Program-made: the position numbers and the translations under genes
In this document: positions 29,823 through 39,170 of the stretch, one piece after another
Layout of the letters: each line of letters starts with the position of its first letter
Position numbering within the stretch: the first letter of the stretch is position 1
Assembly: GCF_000525795.1 (NCBI RefSeq)
Contig: NZ_AOCG01000002.1
Coordinates: forward strand, 279,186-343,185
Direction: 5' to 3'
Source of the DNA: Listeria aquatica FSL S10-1188
Lineage (GTDB): Bacteria > Bacillota > Bacilli > Lactobacillales > Listeriaceae
DNA length: 64,000 bases
The notes under the pieces: generated by a model
Told to the model about the DNA's origin: nothing
The model's input: only the letters and a program-made list of their open reading frames with translations
The model's database searches: none

Positions 29823-30206
29823 TATACCGACACTTGTTATTTTAATTTCAGGAACAAATAAATCAATGAATTTTCCGTGTAGCTGATCAATATGCTCATC
29901 AAATTTCGAATCGAAGCAGATGATGCTTTCTTCTAACCGCAAAACGGCAAACCCATCTTCTTCATAGTCTTCAAGTATGCCTACGATATGAATCTGGTCA
30001 TCTTGATCGCTTTCTAAAAGACAATGTTTTTCTTCACTTTCATCCACATCATCAAACGTAATCAATTTAGGAATATTGACTTCTACCGTGTACTTTCGCC
30101 CGGGATCCGGATCTTCGTCGTCATCCCAAGTTGCAATACATTCCCCAAAATCACTCGTAAAAACAATTCGAGAATCCTGAATCTTGTCTTGAACCTTTAT
30201 CTCCAA
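29820..30206 (-). CDS. Acidic hypothetical protein, 128 residues
   Basis: I do not recognise this protein. It is strongly acidic, rich in Asp and Glu (for example WDDDEDPDPGRKYTVEVNIP and ESDQDDQIHIV), with no membrane segment or signal peptide and a predicted mostly beta composition. It starts at 30206 behind a GGAGG site. It lies 61 bp after the serine hydrolase gene on the same strand and may share its transcript. The frame is intact and its codon use is like its neighbours, so I take it as a real gene. Confidence 0.7.
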   Translation of the reverse strand: MEIKVQDKIQDSRIVFTSDFGECIATWDDDEDPDPGRKYTVEVNIPKLITFDDVDESEEKHCLLESDQDDQIHIVGILEDYEEDGFAVLRLEESIICFDSKFDEHIDQLHGKFIDLFVPEIKITSVGI

Positions 30207-30267
30207 TTATCGTTTCCTCCTGTATCTCAAGTTCGAAACTATTATAACACGGTTCCTATAAATCAAG

Positions 30268-31441
30268 CTAATTTTTATTCATGATCGCTAAAATATCTTG
30301 CGTATACTGATAGTCAGACTTAGCTTTTGTCCGGGCATTTGAAAGTAAAATAACAATTTTTTTTCCGATCTTTCGTGAAAGCATTTCCTGCCTCATAACC
30401 CGCTAAAACTCCTCGAGCTATATAATGATCGCCTAAATCATAGAAACCAAACCCATATTTTCCTGGCCCCTTCTTAAGCATTCGAGCTAGACTTTCTTTT
30501 CCAATCAACTTTCCACCCAAAAGCGCATCGTCGAATTTTTTCACATCTTGAACTGCCATGTAAATATCCCCAGCACCAAAAAGTTGTGATAAATCTTGAC
30601 GAACTGGCGCATTTATCATTTTCCCCTTATCGCGCAAGTAACTTTCCGTGTGCATAAAATTCGTATTGTACGTCATATAAAATCCTGCGCCACTCATCCC
30701 CGCCGGAATAAAAATATGCTGTTCCATATAATCTTCAAAGTCTACCCCAGAAATCGTTTGAATCAAATAAGCAATCACTGAATAATTATCATCCGCATAT
30801 TGCCACTTACCTGGCTGCGTTTTAATTCCTGCTTTTTCAATTTCACGAATAATTCGATATGGAGTAATCGGATTATTCCCTTCATGCCGCGGTTTCATTC
30901 CGGTTGTGTGCCCAAGAAAATTCACAATCTTAATTTTTTGACCGTTTGGAAAGCTCGGAATGTATTTTGCAATTGGGTCATCTAGACGAACCAATCCTTG
31001 TTCCACTAGTTGCAAGAACGCAGTTGCGACCATCGCTTTTTGCATGGATCCGATATAATAAACACTCGAAGTCGTATTTTTATGTCCATTCGCTAAATCA
31101 GAATAGCCATATCCCTTTTCTAAAACAAATTTCCCTTTATCCTCAATATAAACTGAACCAACAAACCCGCTACTTTTCAAATATTCATCTATGGCTTTTT
31201 CAGGTACCTCATTTGCTTTAACCGGATTATCCGGTTTAAGTGGTGTCTTGTTGTTTTTCTTAGCGTCTTTTGAAGCAGCCTTTGTTTTTGCTGTTTCTGC
31301 ATTTTTGGCTTCATGAGAAGTAATAAACAGCGAAACAAACGAGCCAATGCCAATACCTATTAATAAAATAAGGACAAGGCTCCAATAAAACCGTTGTTTT
31401 TGTTTCTTTCCTTGCGTTTTCTTTAAGCGAGATTGTGTCAC
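30268..31441 (-). CDS. Membrane-anchored serine hydrolase, beta-lactamase class C / PBP4* family (one frameshift)
   Basis: This is an extracellular enzyme held by one N-terminal membrane helix (about residues 18-40), followed by a Lys/Ala-rich linker. The catalytic SxxK is SMQK in YYIGSMQKAMVA, and the second motif lies in QYADDNYSVI. The start is the GTG at 31441, since an AAGGAG site lies nine bases before it. The last 30 codons are shifted by a run of eight T (30357-30364); dropping one base gives KKIVILLSNARTKAKSDYQY and a stop at 30268-30270. Possible jobs are D-alanyl esterase or peptidase action on cell-wall components. Confidence 0.85.
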
Positions 31442-31548
31442 GAAATTTCTCTCCTTCTGTAAATAAATCGAATTCCCCACTTAAATAAATCTAAAAAAGA
31501 GGCCAAACTACGTTATCGTAGCTTACCCCCTATTTTAAGTTTATCTCA

Positions 31549-31863
31549 TTACTTGGAACGCTCTCCAAGCTGTTTCGAAATGGCACCCAACCACTTCTTT
31601 TGTCGATTAACCACAAACTGATAAACCGTACCGTCATTCAGTTCAATTTCAATGAGATTAGCCAAAACTGCCAGACCAAAAAACTTTGTCTTTTTTCCAG
31701 AAAATCGGGCTATCTCTTCCAATTTTATCTCTATTTTGTCGTCGAATGCTTCGTTAGGCTGATGAATAATACTATCCGAAGTCAAGTACAGCTTTCCCGG
31801 TGCTGCCTTTGATTCCGTTTTGACATTAGCAAGACCTTTGTAAAGAACCTCACGCTCTGCCAC
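31549..31863 (-). CDS. Small GRAM/PH-like domain protein
   Basis: This 104-residue soluble protein has the pattern of bacterial GRAM/PH-like domains: GLANVKTESKAAPGKLYLTSDSIIHQP followed by the strand-rich EIKLEEIARF and the closing helix WLGAISKQL. Such domains bind lipids or proteins, but no partner is evident. It is intact and has a ribosome site near its ATG. The assignment rests on pattern only. Confidence 0.65.
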   Translation of the reverse strand: MAEREVLYKGLANVKTESKAAPGKLYLTSDSIIHQPNEAFDDKIEIKLEEIARFSGKKTKFFGLAVLANLIEIELNDGTVYQFVVNRQKKWLGAISKQLGERSK

Positions 31864-31928
31864 GACTCATCCACCTTCTTTCACTCGTCGTGATTTTATT
31901 TTACCAGAACGAAGCAAAAGAATCACTA

Positions 31929-32855
31929 TTAAAATGTCTTAAAAAAGCTTTTTTTCTTCTTGCCTCCTTCTGGAACAAAAAGATTCAAATGACTTGGAAA
32001 AACTTTAATTTCAACTGGCAAAGCAGGACCAGGATCCCCGTCCACATTTACCGATAAATCCTTACCAGAAGCATCAATTGTAAGATGTTTCGTTTGATAA
32101 TATTCCACACCCTCATTATTTTGCAAGCTACCTTTAACAAGTTGAGGAAGCATGCCCGCTGCATCAAACAGACCTAACTTTGTAAGCACGAAAACATGTA
32201 ATAAACCATCATCAAGTTTAGCATCAGGCGCCCAGTTTTCCATTCCACCGACAGAATTTGTTAATCCCGCGACAACAAGAGCCGCATCTCCGTCGAAATG
32301 TCCTCCATCATAGTCAAGCTTAAACTGTAGCAATTCGTGACGATTAAAGGCTTTAAGCCCCTCCACAAAATAAGCAATTGAACCAAATTTAGTTTTTTGT
32401 TCCACACTTACTTGGTCAACCGCTTGCGCAATCATCCCAACAGCAAGTACATTCATAAAGAAGTGGTCTTCAATTTTACCAACATCCATCGGCTTCAAAA
32501 TAGCCGTTTCAAGCATCTTAATCGCTTTTTTCGGCTTAAGCGGGATTCCCGTTGACCTCGCTAAGTCATTCACCGTTCCAAGTGGAATAAAGCCAAATGC
32601 TGGCCGCTTTTCATGAATCGAAAGACCGTTAATCACTTCATTTAACGTTCCGTCTCCTCCCATCGCAATAACCGCATCGAAATTTTGTTCAGCCGCAAGC
32701 GAAGCAAAATCCGTTGCATCTCCACCTTTTTCTGTTCTCTTTACAACCACTTCGCTAAATCGCTTTAGTAAAGTTTTTTCTGCTTTATCCGCATAGCCTT
32801 CCGCTTTTTCTTTCCCGGAGGATGGGTTCACAACAAGCATCACTTTTGTTGTCAT
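31929..32855 (-). CDS. Diacylglycerol/lipid kinase of the DgkB/YegS family
   Basis: This 308-residue lipid kinase carries the nucleotide-binding start VMLVVNPSSGKEKAE, the hallmark loop AMGGDGTLNEVINGL and the downstream FIPLGTVNDLARSTGIP. These enzymes phosphorylate diacylglycerol or related lipids at the inner membrane face. The start is the ATG at 32855 with an AAGGAAGTG site; upstream in-frame codons lack a ribosome site. It ends in a Lys-rich tail GGKKKKSFFKTF, which could help membrane binding. Confidence 0.88.
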   Translation of the reverse strand: MTTKVMLVVNPSSGKEKAEGYADKAEKTLLKRFSEVVVKRTEKGGDATDFASLAAEQNFDAVIAMGGDGTLNEVINGLSIHEKRPAFGFIPLGTVNDLARSTGIPLKPKKAIKMLETAILKPMDVGKIEDHFFMNVLAVGMIAQAVDQVSVEQKTKFGSIAYFVEGLKAFNRHELLQFKLDYDGGHFDGDAALVVAGLTNSVGGMENWAPDAKLDDGLLHVFVLTKLGLFDAAGMLPQLVKGSLQNNEGVEYYQTKHLTIDASGKDLSVNVDGDPGPALPVEIKVFPSHLNLFVPEGGKKKKSFFKTF

Positions 32856-32997
32856 CACTTTCACTTCCTTTTGTCGCAATTCGTTTTTATTATACATGCT
32901 AATAGCGCAGAAAAACAACTCTTGGTAAAAGCTCTAACTTGAATATTTTTAGAACGAGCGCTACATTAAGGTTAGAGAAAATTGAAGGAGGAATACC

Positions 32998-33993
32998 ATG
33001 ACTGCATTTCGCGCTTTATTTGTTGATCAAAAAAAACCTGAAGAAACGAGCCTTGAAATCAAGTCTATCCAACTTGATGATCTACCCGAAGGCGATGTCA
33101 CGATTCGTGTTCACTATTCGGGCATCAATTACAAAGACGGACTAGCCACACTTGCAAATGGCAACATTGTCAAAAACTATCCCTTCATTCCTGGAATCGA
33201 TGCTGCAGGTGTTGTCATTGCTTCAAGCGACCCCGAATTTAAAGAAGGCGATCCCGTTATCGTCACAAGTTATGAACTCGGCGTAAGCCACTTTGGCGGG
33301 TACAGTGAATATATTCGCGTACCAAGTAAATGGGTCGTGCCTCTTCCAGACGGACTCACACTACGCGAAGCTATGATCTATGGAACGGCTGGATTTACAG
33401 CAGCCATGAGCGTCTTAGCCCTTCAAGACAACGGAGCAGAACCACAAGATGGGAAAGTTGCCGTAAGTGGTGCAACAGGAGGCGTAGGAAGCTTTGCAAC
33501 CGCAATTCTCTCAGAATTAGGATTTTCAGTTGTTGCTTCTAGCGGGAAACAAGGGCGTGAAGACTACCTCGCAAAGCTCGGAGCAGATGAAGTCGTATCT
33601 CGGGAAGCCTTTCAGCCAGAAAAATTACGTCCGCTTGATAAAGAGCAGTTTGCCCATGCGATTGATTGCGTCGGCGGAAAACCGCTTAGCTACTTGCTAA
33701 GCACAACTAAATACGGCGGAAGTGTAACTACTTGTGGTATGTCGGCGGGATACCAATTAAGCACAACTGTTTATCCGTTCATATTGCGTGGCATCCATCT
33801 ACTTGGTATTGATTCCGTTTATTGCCCATATCCGCGTCGAAAAGAAGTTTGGCATCATATCGCAACAGACTTCAAACTAGATTCACTACTGGATTGGGTA
33901 ACAACTGAAATTACACTTCAAGATCTTCCAGAAGCGCTTGAAAAAAATATCCAAGGCGGCATTTTAGGACGCTATCTTGTCAGACTCATTTAA
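32998..33993 (+). CDS. YhdH/YhfP-type quinone oxidoreductase (acrylyl-CoA reductase-like MDR)
   Basis: This 331-residue NADPH-dependent medium-chain reductase lacks the zinc ligands of alcohol dehydrogenases. The start FRALFVDQ, GINYKDGLAT, and the nucleotide loop SGATGGVGSFA place it in the YhdH/YhfP/AcuI group, which reduces quinones and acryloyl-type electrophiles. It has a GGAGG ribosome site and its own terminator at 33999. It lies on the other strand from the quinone-stress operon at 38-41 kb but could share that role. Confidence 0.9.
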   Translation: MTAFRALFVDQKKPEETSLEIKSIQLDDLPEGDVTIRVHYSGINYKDGLATLANGNIVKNYPFIPGIDAAGVVIASSDPEFKEGDPVIVTSYELGVSHFGGYSEYIRVPSKWVVPLPDGLTLREAMIYGTAGFTAAMSVLALQDNGAEPQDGKVAVSGATGGVGSFATAILSELGFSVVASSGKQGREDYLAKLGADEVVSREAFQPEKLRPLDKEQFAHAIDCVGGKPLSYLLSTTKYGGSVTTCGMSAGYQLSTTVYPFILRGIHLLGIDSVYCPYPRRKEVWHHIATDFKLDSLLDWVTTEITLQDLPEALEKNIQGGILGRYLVRLI

Positions 33994-33998
33994 AAGCT

Positions 33999-34033
33999 AA
34001 AAAACCGAGATCCTTTTTGGATCTCGGTTTTTT
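33999..34033 (+). terminator. Convergent terminator after the oxidoreductase
   Basis: AAAACCGAGATCC/GGATCTCGGTTTT is a 13-bp stem with a five-T loop. Confidence 0.85.
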
Positions 34034-34682
34034 AGCGATAAGCAGATAAAATTTGCCGCTCCGTAATTTGATCAACAACTTCAAGCGCCTTAAAATAGTT
34101 TTCCTTCCTAATTGAAAAAAGAATCTGTTCAATACTTTTCACAAAGTCTTTTCCAGAGTTTTCAATAATCGAAAAAACTTCCGCTGTTCCAAATTGTTCC
34201 ACTTTCACAGAAAAGTCTTCCACAATTTCTGAGTAGCAATCATTTTTCAAATAAAAAACAAATTCAAGCAAGACCGATTTGCCATAATAAAAATAAGCTC
34301 TTTCCTTCTTACTTTCAAGCGCCCAATCCAGCTCCAGCCGTTTTTCTTCAAACCGCTTATAATTAATTGGTAACTTTTTCACTTCAATGCGACGAATGGC
34401 GTGCTTTAAAAATAAGCCCAGCACATCGAGCATTTCAATATAATCGTCTTTCGTCAGCCGACTATCTGCAACAACGGCCCCTCGATATTCCGTATTTTCA
34501 ACAAAGCCATCTACCGTAAGCATCGAAATCGCTTTTCGAACCGGCGTCCGACTAATATTCATTTCCTTCGAAATCTTTGTTTCAATCAACCGCTCACCCG
34601 GCTGATAGAAGCCATTTTGAATTCTTTCTTTTAACTCCCTGTAACATATCGTCTCCATCGTTTCTCTTCGTTTGTTTTCCAT
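34032..34682 (-). CDS. GntR-family (FCD-type) transcriptional regulator
   Basis: This is a repressor-like protein of about 216 residues. The winged helix is complete ([40 protein letters not shown]). The C-terminal part is all helical as in FCD effector domains, though the usual metal-binding His pattern is not obvious. The start at 34682 has an AAGGAG site seven bases upstream; more upstream codons lack one. The membrane-protein gene lies just upstream on the same strand. Its target is unknown. Confidence 0.82.
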   Translation of the reverse strand: MENKRRETMETICYRELKERIQNGFYQPGERLIETKISKEMNISRTPVRKAISMLTVDGFVENTEYRGAVVADSRLTKDDYIEMLDVLGLFLKHAIRRIEVKKLPINYKRFEEKRLELDWALESKKERAYFYYGKSVLLEFVFYLKNDCYSEIVEDFSVKVEQFGTAEVFSIIENSGKDFVKSIEQILFSIRKENYFKALEVVDQITERQILSAYR

Positions 34683-34720
34683 CTCCAAGCTCCTTCTCTC
34701 TTTACCTGACTGAAATAACT

Positions 34721-35483
34721 TCATAAAAAGGATTTTGAATCAATAATTTCCTGCAAAAACGGGTTTTCCTGTACTTTCTTTTCGACTATCCGAAAAGGAT
34801 CATAATCCGTGTTCTCCCTAGCACGAAGTACAGTTTGAATGTAAATCACCGTTTGAACCATTTGCTCTGCTTGCCGCATATCCCTTCCAAAAAGATATCG
34901 CATCGCTCTTTCAAGCAAAAGAACCAAATAGAAGAATAAAGTTGCTGCTAACAAAATAACAAGCACAGCTAACAACCGGTTCCAGCTCTTGTCTAAGGCA
35001 AACAAAAAGCTACCGCCATATATCGCCAAAAACACAGCAATAAAAATCTTAAAAATAAGACCCATTACACTTTTTTTCTTATCCATAGCCCCCGTTTTCG
35101 CTTCCGAGCGAATAAACAAAATCAGTTCAGAAAGCTCAGCACGCGTTTCAAATCCATTTTTTGCTAGATACCCGTAAAAAAGATAATCCTTCATTTTTTG
35201 CAATTCCTTAAAGCTTCTCAGTTGAAATTTAACACGAATCAATCGTTTTGCACGCAAGTGAATCAACAAATAAAAAAAAGAGGATTGCAAGAATGGCATC
35301 AAGTAAAAGCACAAACCAAACAACTCCTGAGCTCAAATAAAATAAAAAAACGGCGACTGTTCCTAAAAAGAGCAACATTAAAAGAACAAAGTAGCCTACC
35401 CAAAAGCCCTTCATAAAACTAAATATTAAATTCCAATTTCCAAGTTTTTTATGATAAAATGCGAATAACTTTGTTAGTCCCAC
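34721..35483 (-). CDS. Four-helix membrane protein of unknown function (one frameshift)
   Basis: I do not recognise the family. Corrected, it has about 253 residues with hydrophobic segments near residues 27-50, 53-72, 145-165 and 175-197, and a basic cytoplasmic loop between the pairs ([21 protein letters not shown]). The frame breaks in a run of eight A on the plus strand (35272-35279); dropping one base joins the halves. It is followed 38 bp later by the GntR regulator on the same strand, so the two may form an operon. Confidence 0.65.
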
Positions 35484-35552
35484 CGCTTACACTCTTTTCT
35501 AATTTCAACTATCTTCAGTTTAACATGGAACAGCAAGTGAGAAAAGAAGTAA

Positions 35553-35607
35553 ACAAAAAAAACACGCCATATGTTGTACATTCCCCCTACAACATATGAA
35601 GTGTTTC
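35553..35607 (-). terminator. Terminator after the PepSY lipoprotein gene
   Basis: CATATGTTGTA and TACAACATATG form an 11-bp perfect stem, extended by ACAC/GTGT; on the minus strand it ends in a long T run (35553-35560). Confidence 0.75.
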
Positions 35608-35616
35608 TTTTGCTCA

Positions 35617-36225
35617 TCAATGCGGGTCTACAGAAAGAACCTTTCCAGTTTTCGCATTAATTCGAACTTCACTATCATCTGAACCTGTTTCCACCGACAC
35701 ATCATAAACCGTATCCTGATAAGAACGATCCAGCTCTATAGAAGAAACAGGGCCATCCACCTCAGCAACCGCTTTTTTCATTGCATCGCTTTCCGAAATC
35801 AAGCCCTTCAGATCAAGTTTTTCTTGATCTAGTTCCTGCTTGTCCTCGTTATCAACAGCTTCTTTCTGATCTTCTAGCACTTCTTTCGATTCAGCATCAA
35901 GCTTTAACTTATACTCATTTTGATCATCCATACCCTCTACTGAATAAATGATCCGACCGCTATCTTCTTCAAGTTCCACAGAAGTAATCGCTGCATTTGC
36001 ATACTTATCTTCAAATTGCTTAATAACATCTTGAAACGATAAACTTAGCTTTTTCCCATTTAAATCATTCGAAGATTGATTCCCTGTTGTACTCTTTTGT
36101 TCAGATTTCGTTGTGTTCGTCCCGTTCGAATTTCCTCCATGATCATCATGGTCATCGTCATTTCCACAAGCTCCTAGTAATGCAAGTGCCACTACTGGAA
36201 CCGCTAAAAGCCCCCACTTTTTCAT
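35617..36225 (-). CDS. Lipoprotein with two PepSY domains
   Basis: This secreted lipoprotein of about 202 residues starts at 36225 (or the ATG one codon before) behind GGAGGG. It has a signal peptide with lipobox LLGAC, then a His/Asp/Asn-rich linker, then two PepSY repeats: NGKKLSLSFQDVIKQFEDKY... and KGLISESDAMKKAVAEVDG..., the second ending in VRINAKTGKVLSVDPH. PepSY domains are found in secreted inhibitors and extracellular sensors; the function here is not known. It lies outside the membrane. Confidence 0.85.
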   Translation of the reverse strand: MKKWGLLAVPVVALALLGACGNDDDHDDHGGNSNGTNTTKSEQKSTTGNQSSNDLNGKKLSLSFQDVIKQFEDKYANAAITSVELEEDSGRIIYSVEGMDDQNEYKLKLDAESKEVLEDQKEAVDNEDKQELDQEKLDLKGLISESDAMKKAVAEVDGPVSSIELDRSYQDTVYDVSVETGSDDSEVRINAKTGKVLSVDPH

Positions 36226-36353
36226 CATATCCCTCCGTATCTCAAGTATCGTACTTTTATAGTATACAAAATCTCCTACTAGTTTCCATCCGTTTTGAGT
36301 CCCGTTTGAGGCTAGGTCTGCAGTCCTAAAAGCAGGAGAAAGCTTACACTTCA

Positions 36354-37613
36354 TTAAGAAACTCGCCATCTAAATTTTTTCAAACGCTCCTGATCAACCG
36401 GGCTCAGCTCTACCTCGACTTTCGTTCCCTCATTCAAATATTCCTCCGAAAGAACATTCGCCTTATCGTTCAAATAAGCTACCACTTGCCCCTCTTCAAA
36501 AGGAATTAAAAGCGTTACCTTTTTGTATCCCGTAAAAATTCGCTTTTTCACCGTTTCTGCAAGCTCAAAAAGACTCGCCTCGTCACGTGCTGAATAAACC
36601 AGTGTATCTCCCGCAAGAACCGGGTAGTTTTCCTCCGCAATTTTATCCGCCTTGTTGTATGCAAACAACACCGGAATCCCCTCAACGCCGACCTCTTTTA
36701 GCGTACATTCCGTAGTTTCGATCATCGTTTGATAATTTGGATCCGAATAATCAACAACATGGATCAACAAATCCGCATCCCTAGCTTCTTCTAGTGTCGA
36801 TCGAAATGCTTTCACTAAATGTGTGGGTAGCTTGCTGACAAAACCAACTGTATCCGTCAGTAAGAAACGTTTATGATCCGGAAGAACGATTTCACGAACA
36901 CTCGTTTCAAGTGTTGCAAACAGCATATCCTTTTCAAATACTTGCTTGTGTTCACTGGTGCTAAAATCCGCAACAAGTCCATTCATTGTAGTTGATTTCC
37001 CAGCATTCGTATAACCAACAAGGGAAACCACCGGGATTTCATTTTTCTTTCTTTTCCTACGTCTTGTTTCCCGTTCGGCAACAATCGCATCTAATTCCTT
37101 CGTTAACTTGCTGATCCGGTCTTTAATAATCCGCCGATCTTGCTCGAGTTTCTTTTCACCAGAACCACGATTTCGTAAACCTGAACCACCGCCTTGTTGA
37201 TCGAGCGACTCGCCCTCCCCGATCATCCGTGGCAGTTCATATTTTAACCTTGCAATTTCTACCTGTAATTGAGCTTCACGAGTTTTCGCGCGTTCTGCAA
37301 AAATGGAAAGAATGAGCGCTGTCCGGTCAATAATCTGAAACCCCGTTGCATCTTCTAAGTTCCGAATTTGCGAACCTGTTAATTCATCATTTAAAACAAA
37401 AGCCTTTGCTTCTTGCATCTCACCTAGTTGTTTTAACTCTTCAAGCTTTCCCTTTCCAACATACGTTGCCTTATGAGCACTATCTAAGTTCTGCCTTACT
37501 TCATCGACTACTTGATAGTGATTCGCTTCTGCCAAATTGCGCAGTTCAAGCATTGTGTAATCAAAATCCTTCTCTGATCCACTAACACCAACTAAAATAA
37601 CTTTTTTACTCAT
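36354..37613 (-). CDS. hflX: HflX-family ribosome-associated GTPase
   Basis: This 419-residue GTPase has an N-terminal HflX domain with the glycine-rich linker GGGSGLRNRGSGEKKLE, then the G domain: G1 GYTNAGKST (about 206-214), the G3 region LTDTVGF and G4 NKAD. HflX splits stalled ribosomes. In Listeria monocytogenes a second HflX (lmo0762, HflXr) gives lincosamide/macrolide resistance and is controlled by antibiotic-dependent attenuation. The 5' region here (37614-37887) has a promoter, a leader peptide with an Arg-Leu-Arg motif and nested hairpins, which fits the HflXr type. The start ATG has a GGAGG site directly after a hairpin. Confidence 0.93.
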   Translation of the reverse strand: MSKKVILVGVSGSEKDFDYTMLELRNLAEANHYQVVDEVRQNLDSAHKATYVGKGKLEELKQLGEMQEAKAFVLNDELTGSQIRNLEDATGFQIIDRTALILSIFAERAKTREAQLQVEIARLKYELPRMIGEGESLDQQGGGSGLRNRGSGEKKLEQDRRIIKDRISKLTKELDAIVAERETRRRKRKKNEIPVVSLVGYTNAGKSTTMNGLVADFSTSEHKQVFEKDMLFATLETSVREIVLPDHKRFLLTDTVGFVSKLPTHLVKAFRSTLEEARDADLLIHVVDYSDPNYQTMIETTECTLKEVGVEGIPVLFAYNKADKIAEENYPVLAGDTLVYSARDEASLFELAETVKKRIFTGYKKVTLLIPFEEGQVVAYLNDKANVLSEEYLNEGTKVEVELSPVDQERLKKFRWRVS

Positions 37614-37887
37614 AACAAAATGACCTCCTGAAAAAATTTTTCAGTGCGGTCAGGACATTCCCTATTTCTTCTTAAAAGAAGACACAAAAAAAAGAAAAGT
37701 CGAAATCGTCTCTCCCTAGAATTATAGTTCAGTTTAGTTCCAAATAGGGTCACAAAATGTGATAGACTGGTCCCGTTCCATACCAAAAAAACTTGGTATT
37801 CCGCACTATTCAATTAGCGGTTAACATTCACTTCGGAACGAAGTCTATACAGCCACATAATTTGCAAACCCTCCTAACATTTTAGAT
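37614..37887 (-). promoter_or_regulatory. Structured 5' leader of hflX with attenuator-like pairing
   Basis: On the minus-strand RNA the leader peptide comes first, then a nest of pairings. AGTGCGG (37807-37801) is complementary to CCGCACT (37649-37643). Inside lie the hairpin ATACCAA/TTGGTAT (37799-37780) and CCCTATTT (37749-37742), which matches AAATAGGG (37667-37660). A last hairpin CTGAAAA/TTTTCAG ends directly at the AGGAGG ribosome site of hflX. I do not see a classical GC-rich terminator, so control could be at translation rather than at transcription. Confidence 0.55.
37814..37858 (-). CDS. hflX leader peptide, 14 residues, with RLR motif
   Basis: An ATG at 37858 begins a 14-codon frame, MWLYRLRSEVNVNR, ending in TAA at 37814-37816. 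An AGGAGGG ribosome site precedes it by ten bases and the promoter at 37894-37922 puts the likely start of transcription just before that site. The Arg-Leu-Arg triplet matches the +X+ motif that makes macrolide-bound ribosomes stall in other leader peptides. The frame is far too short to be a normal gene; it is called on context. Confidence 0.6.
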   Translation of the reverse strand: MWLYRLRSEVNVNR

Positions 37888-37893
37888 AGCCCC

Positions 37894-37922
37894 ATTCTAA
37901 CATGAGGAAACTAAAAAAACAA
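37894..37922 (-). promoter_or_regulatory. hflX leader promoter
   Basis: Minus-strand TTGTTT (37922-37917) and TAGAAT (37899-37894) are exactly 17 bp apart. The -35 touches the T run of the upstream gene's terminator. Confidence 0.6.
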
Positions 37923-37949
37923 GGCACCCAGAGATTAATCTGGGCGCCT
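37922..37949 (-). terminator. Terminator of the quinone-stress operon
   Basis: AGGCGCCCAGA pairs with TCTGGGTGCCT on the minus strand, followed by TGTTTTTTT. The stem overlaps the last codons and stop of the flavin reductase-like gene. Confidence 0.75.
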
Positions 37950-38552
37950 AATCGTATAGCGTTCACCAAGCCTAGCATAATCGTTCCCACTAAGTCGCGA
38001 AACTACATCCAAAAATTCTGGTAAAATATACTCTTTTTCTTCATCAAATACATCACGTGAAAAATCATAGCGAACCACCCGGGCAATTAGTAAATCCGCC
38101 GTTACAACACCAGTGTCATTATGAATCTCGATGCTTTTTTCAAGCGAGGCAAGTAGTTTGATCTTTGCCTCCTTAATTTGCGGAGTAGCAAACCCATTTA
38201 CTCGTTCAAGATGAAGCGAAGTTCGGTCGAGTTCACTTTCATCCGAATTCAATCGAGCTGCCGTTTCATTCATATCTGAAACAAAAGACTCACTAACGAT
38301 ATGAATAATCAGTTCACCATTTTGCTCTGCATTTCGTGACGTATCCTTTTTGACATCGTCCACTCGCTGCACAGTGATAGAGACAAGTGGTGGGTCATTC
38401 GAAATAATATTAAAAAAGCTAAATGGTGCTGCGTTTACGGTATTTCCATCCGCAGAAATCGTTGTAACAAAAGCAATCGGGCGCGGAATGATCGAGCCAC
38501 TCAGGAACTTATAGTTTTGCTTAGGTGAAATTTTATCAGCATCAAATTGCAT
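37935..38552 (-). CDS. Flavin reductase-like (DIM6/NTAB family) FMN-binding protein
   Basis: This protein of about 205 residues has the flavin reductase-like split barrel: FLSGSIIPRPIAFVTTISADG, APFSFFNIISNDPPLVSI and the C-terminal EYILPEFLDVVSRLSGNDYARLG. Members bind FMN and reduce flavins or act on aromatic compounds. The start is the ATG at 38552, which overlaps the end of the upstream esterase gene by 11 bases, so translation is coupled. It is the last gene of the four-gene detoxification operon. Confidence 0.88.
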   Translation of the reverse strand: MQFDADKISPKQNYKFLSGSIIPRPIAFVTTISADGNTVNAAPFSFFNIISNDPPLVSITVQRVDDVKKDTSRNAEQNGELIIHIVSESFVSDMNETAARLNSDESELDRTSLHLERVNGFATPQIKEAKIKLLASLEKSIEIHNDTGVVTADLLIARVVRYDFSRDVFDEEKEYILPEFLDVVSRLSGNDYARLGERYTIRRPD

Positions 38553-39162
38553 ACTTATCACCACTAAGTTTTTGATACCAATCCCGAGCACCTTCCAGTT
38601 CCGTCATCGTTAACTGATGCCCCGAAACCGTCCACATCGTTTCAACGGACGCTCCCCGGATCTCTAGTTCGCGTTCAAGTGTCGTAGATGCAGCTTGCGT
38701 AACAATTGGATCATTCATTCCCGCTGTGAGAAACACACGGCGGTGCGAAATATCAAACGTATCCGGGTCATTTCCAGCAGGCATCGCATGAAACAAAATC
38801 CCGTAGTGAAAACCCTCTTCTTCCTGCAAGAGCGCATTAGCCGCAATATTAGCGCCATTCGAATATCCAAGAGCCACAAAATCGTTAAAGACCAAATCAT
38901 ATTTTTCAGCAAGCCGTTTCGTTTCACTAAGCAATTCCTTCGTTTTTCCTGCTAAATCTACTAAATCGAAAGAGCCATCCGCAAACCGTTTGAAAAATCG
39001 GTTCGCGCCATTTTCTGAAACGTCTCCTCGAAGCGAAAGAATAGGGGCACCTGGTGCAACAAATTGGGCGACATCAACCAGTGAGTGTTCATCGCCTCCT
39101 GTTCCGTGCAACAATAAAATGGGAGACTGGATCGCTTTCCCAGCAATAAAAAGGTGTTCCAT
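38542..39162 (-). CDS. mhqD: MhqD-like carboxylesterase/hydrolase
   Basis: This 206-residue phospholipase/carboxylesterase-type alpha/beta hydrolase contains the oxyanion region LLHGTGGDEHSLV, nucleophile GYSNGANIA, Asp in GMNDPIV and His in VSGHQLT. In Bacillus the related MhqD is induced by quinones and catechols alongside ring-cleaving dioxygenases. The same grouping occurs here. Confidence 0.88.
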   Translation of the reverse strand: MEHLFIAGKAIQSPILLLHGTGGDEHSLVDVAQFVAPGAPILSLRGDVSENGANRFFKRFADGSFDLVDLAGKTKELLSETKRLAEKYDLVFNDFVALGYSNGANIAANALLQEEEGFHYGILFHAMPAGNDPDTFDISHRRVFLTAGMNDPIVTQAASTTLERELEIRGASVETMWTVSGHQLTMTELEGARDWYQKLSGDKYAI

Positions 39163-39170
39163 TTCGAAAA

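Noticed and set aside
37856..37880. An alternative leader frame in the hflX leader starting at 37880 (11 codons)
   Set aside because: Its start is at or before the expected transcription start and has no ribosome site, whereas the frame at 37858 has a strong one.
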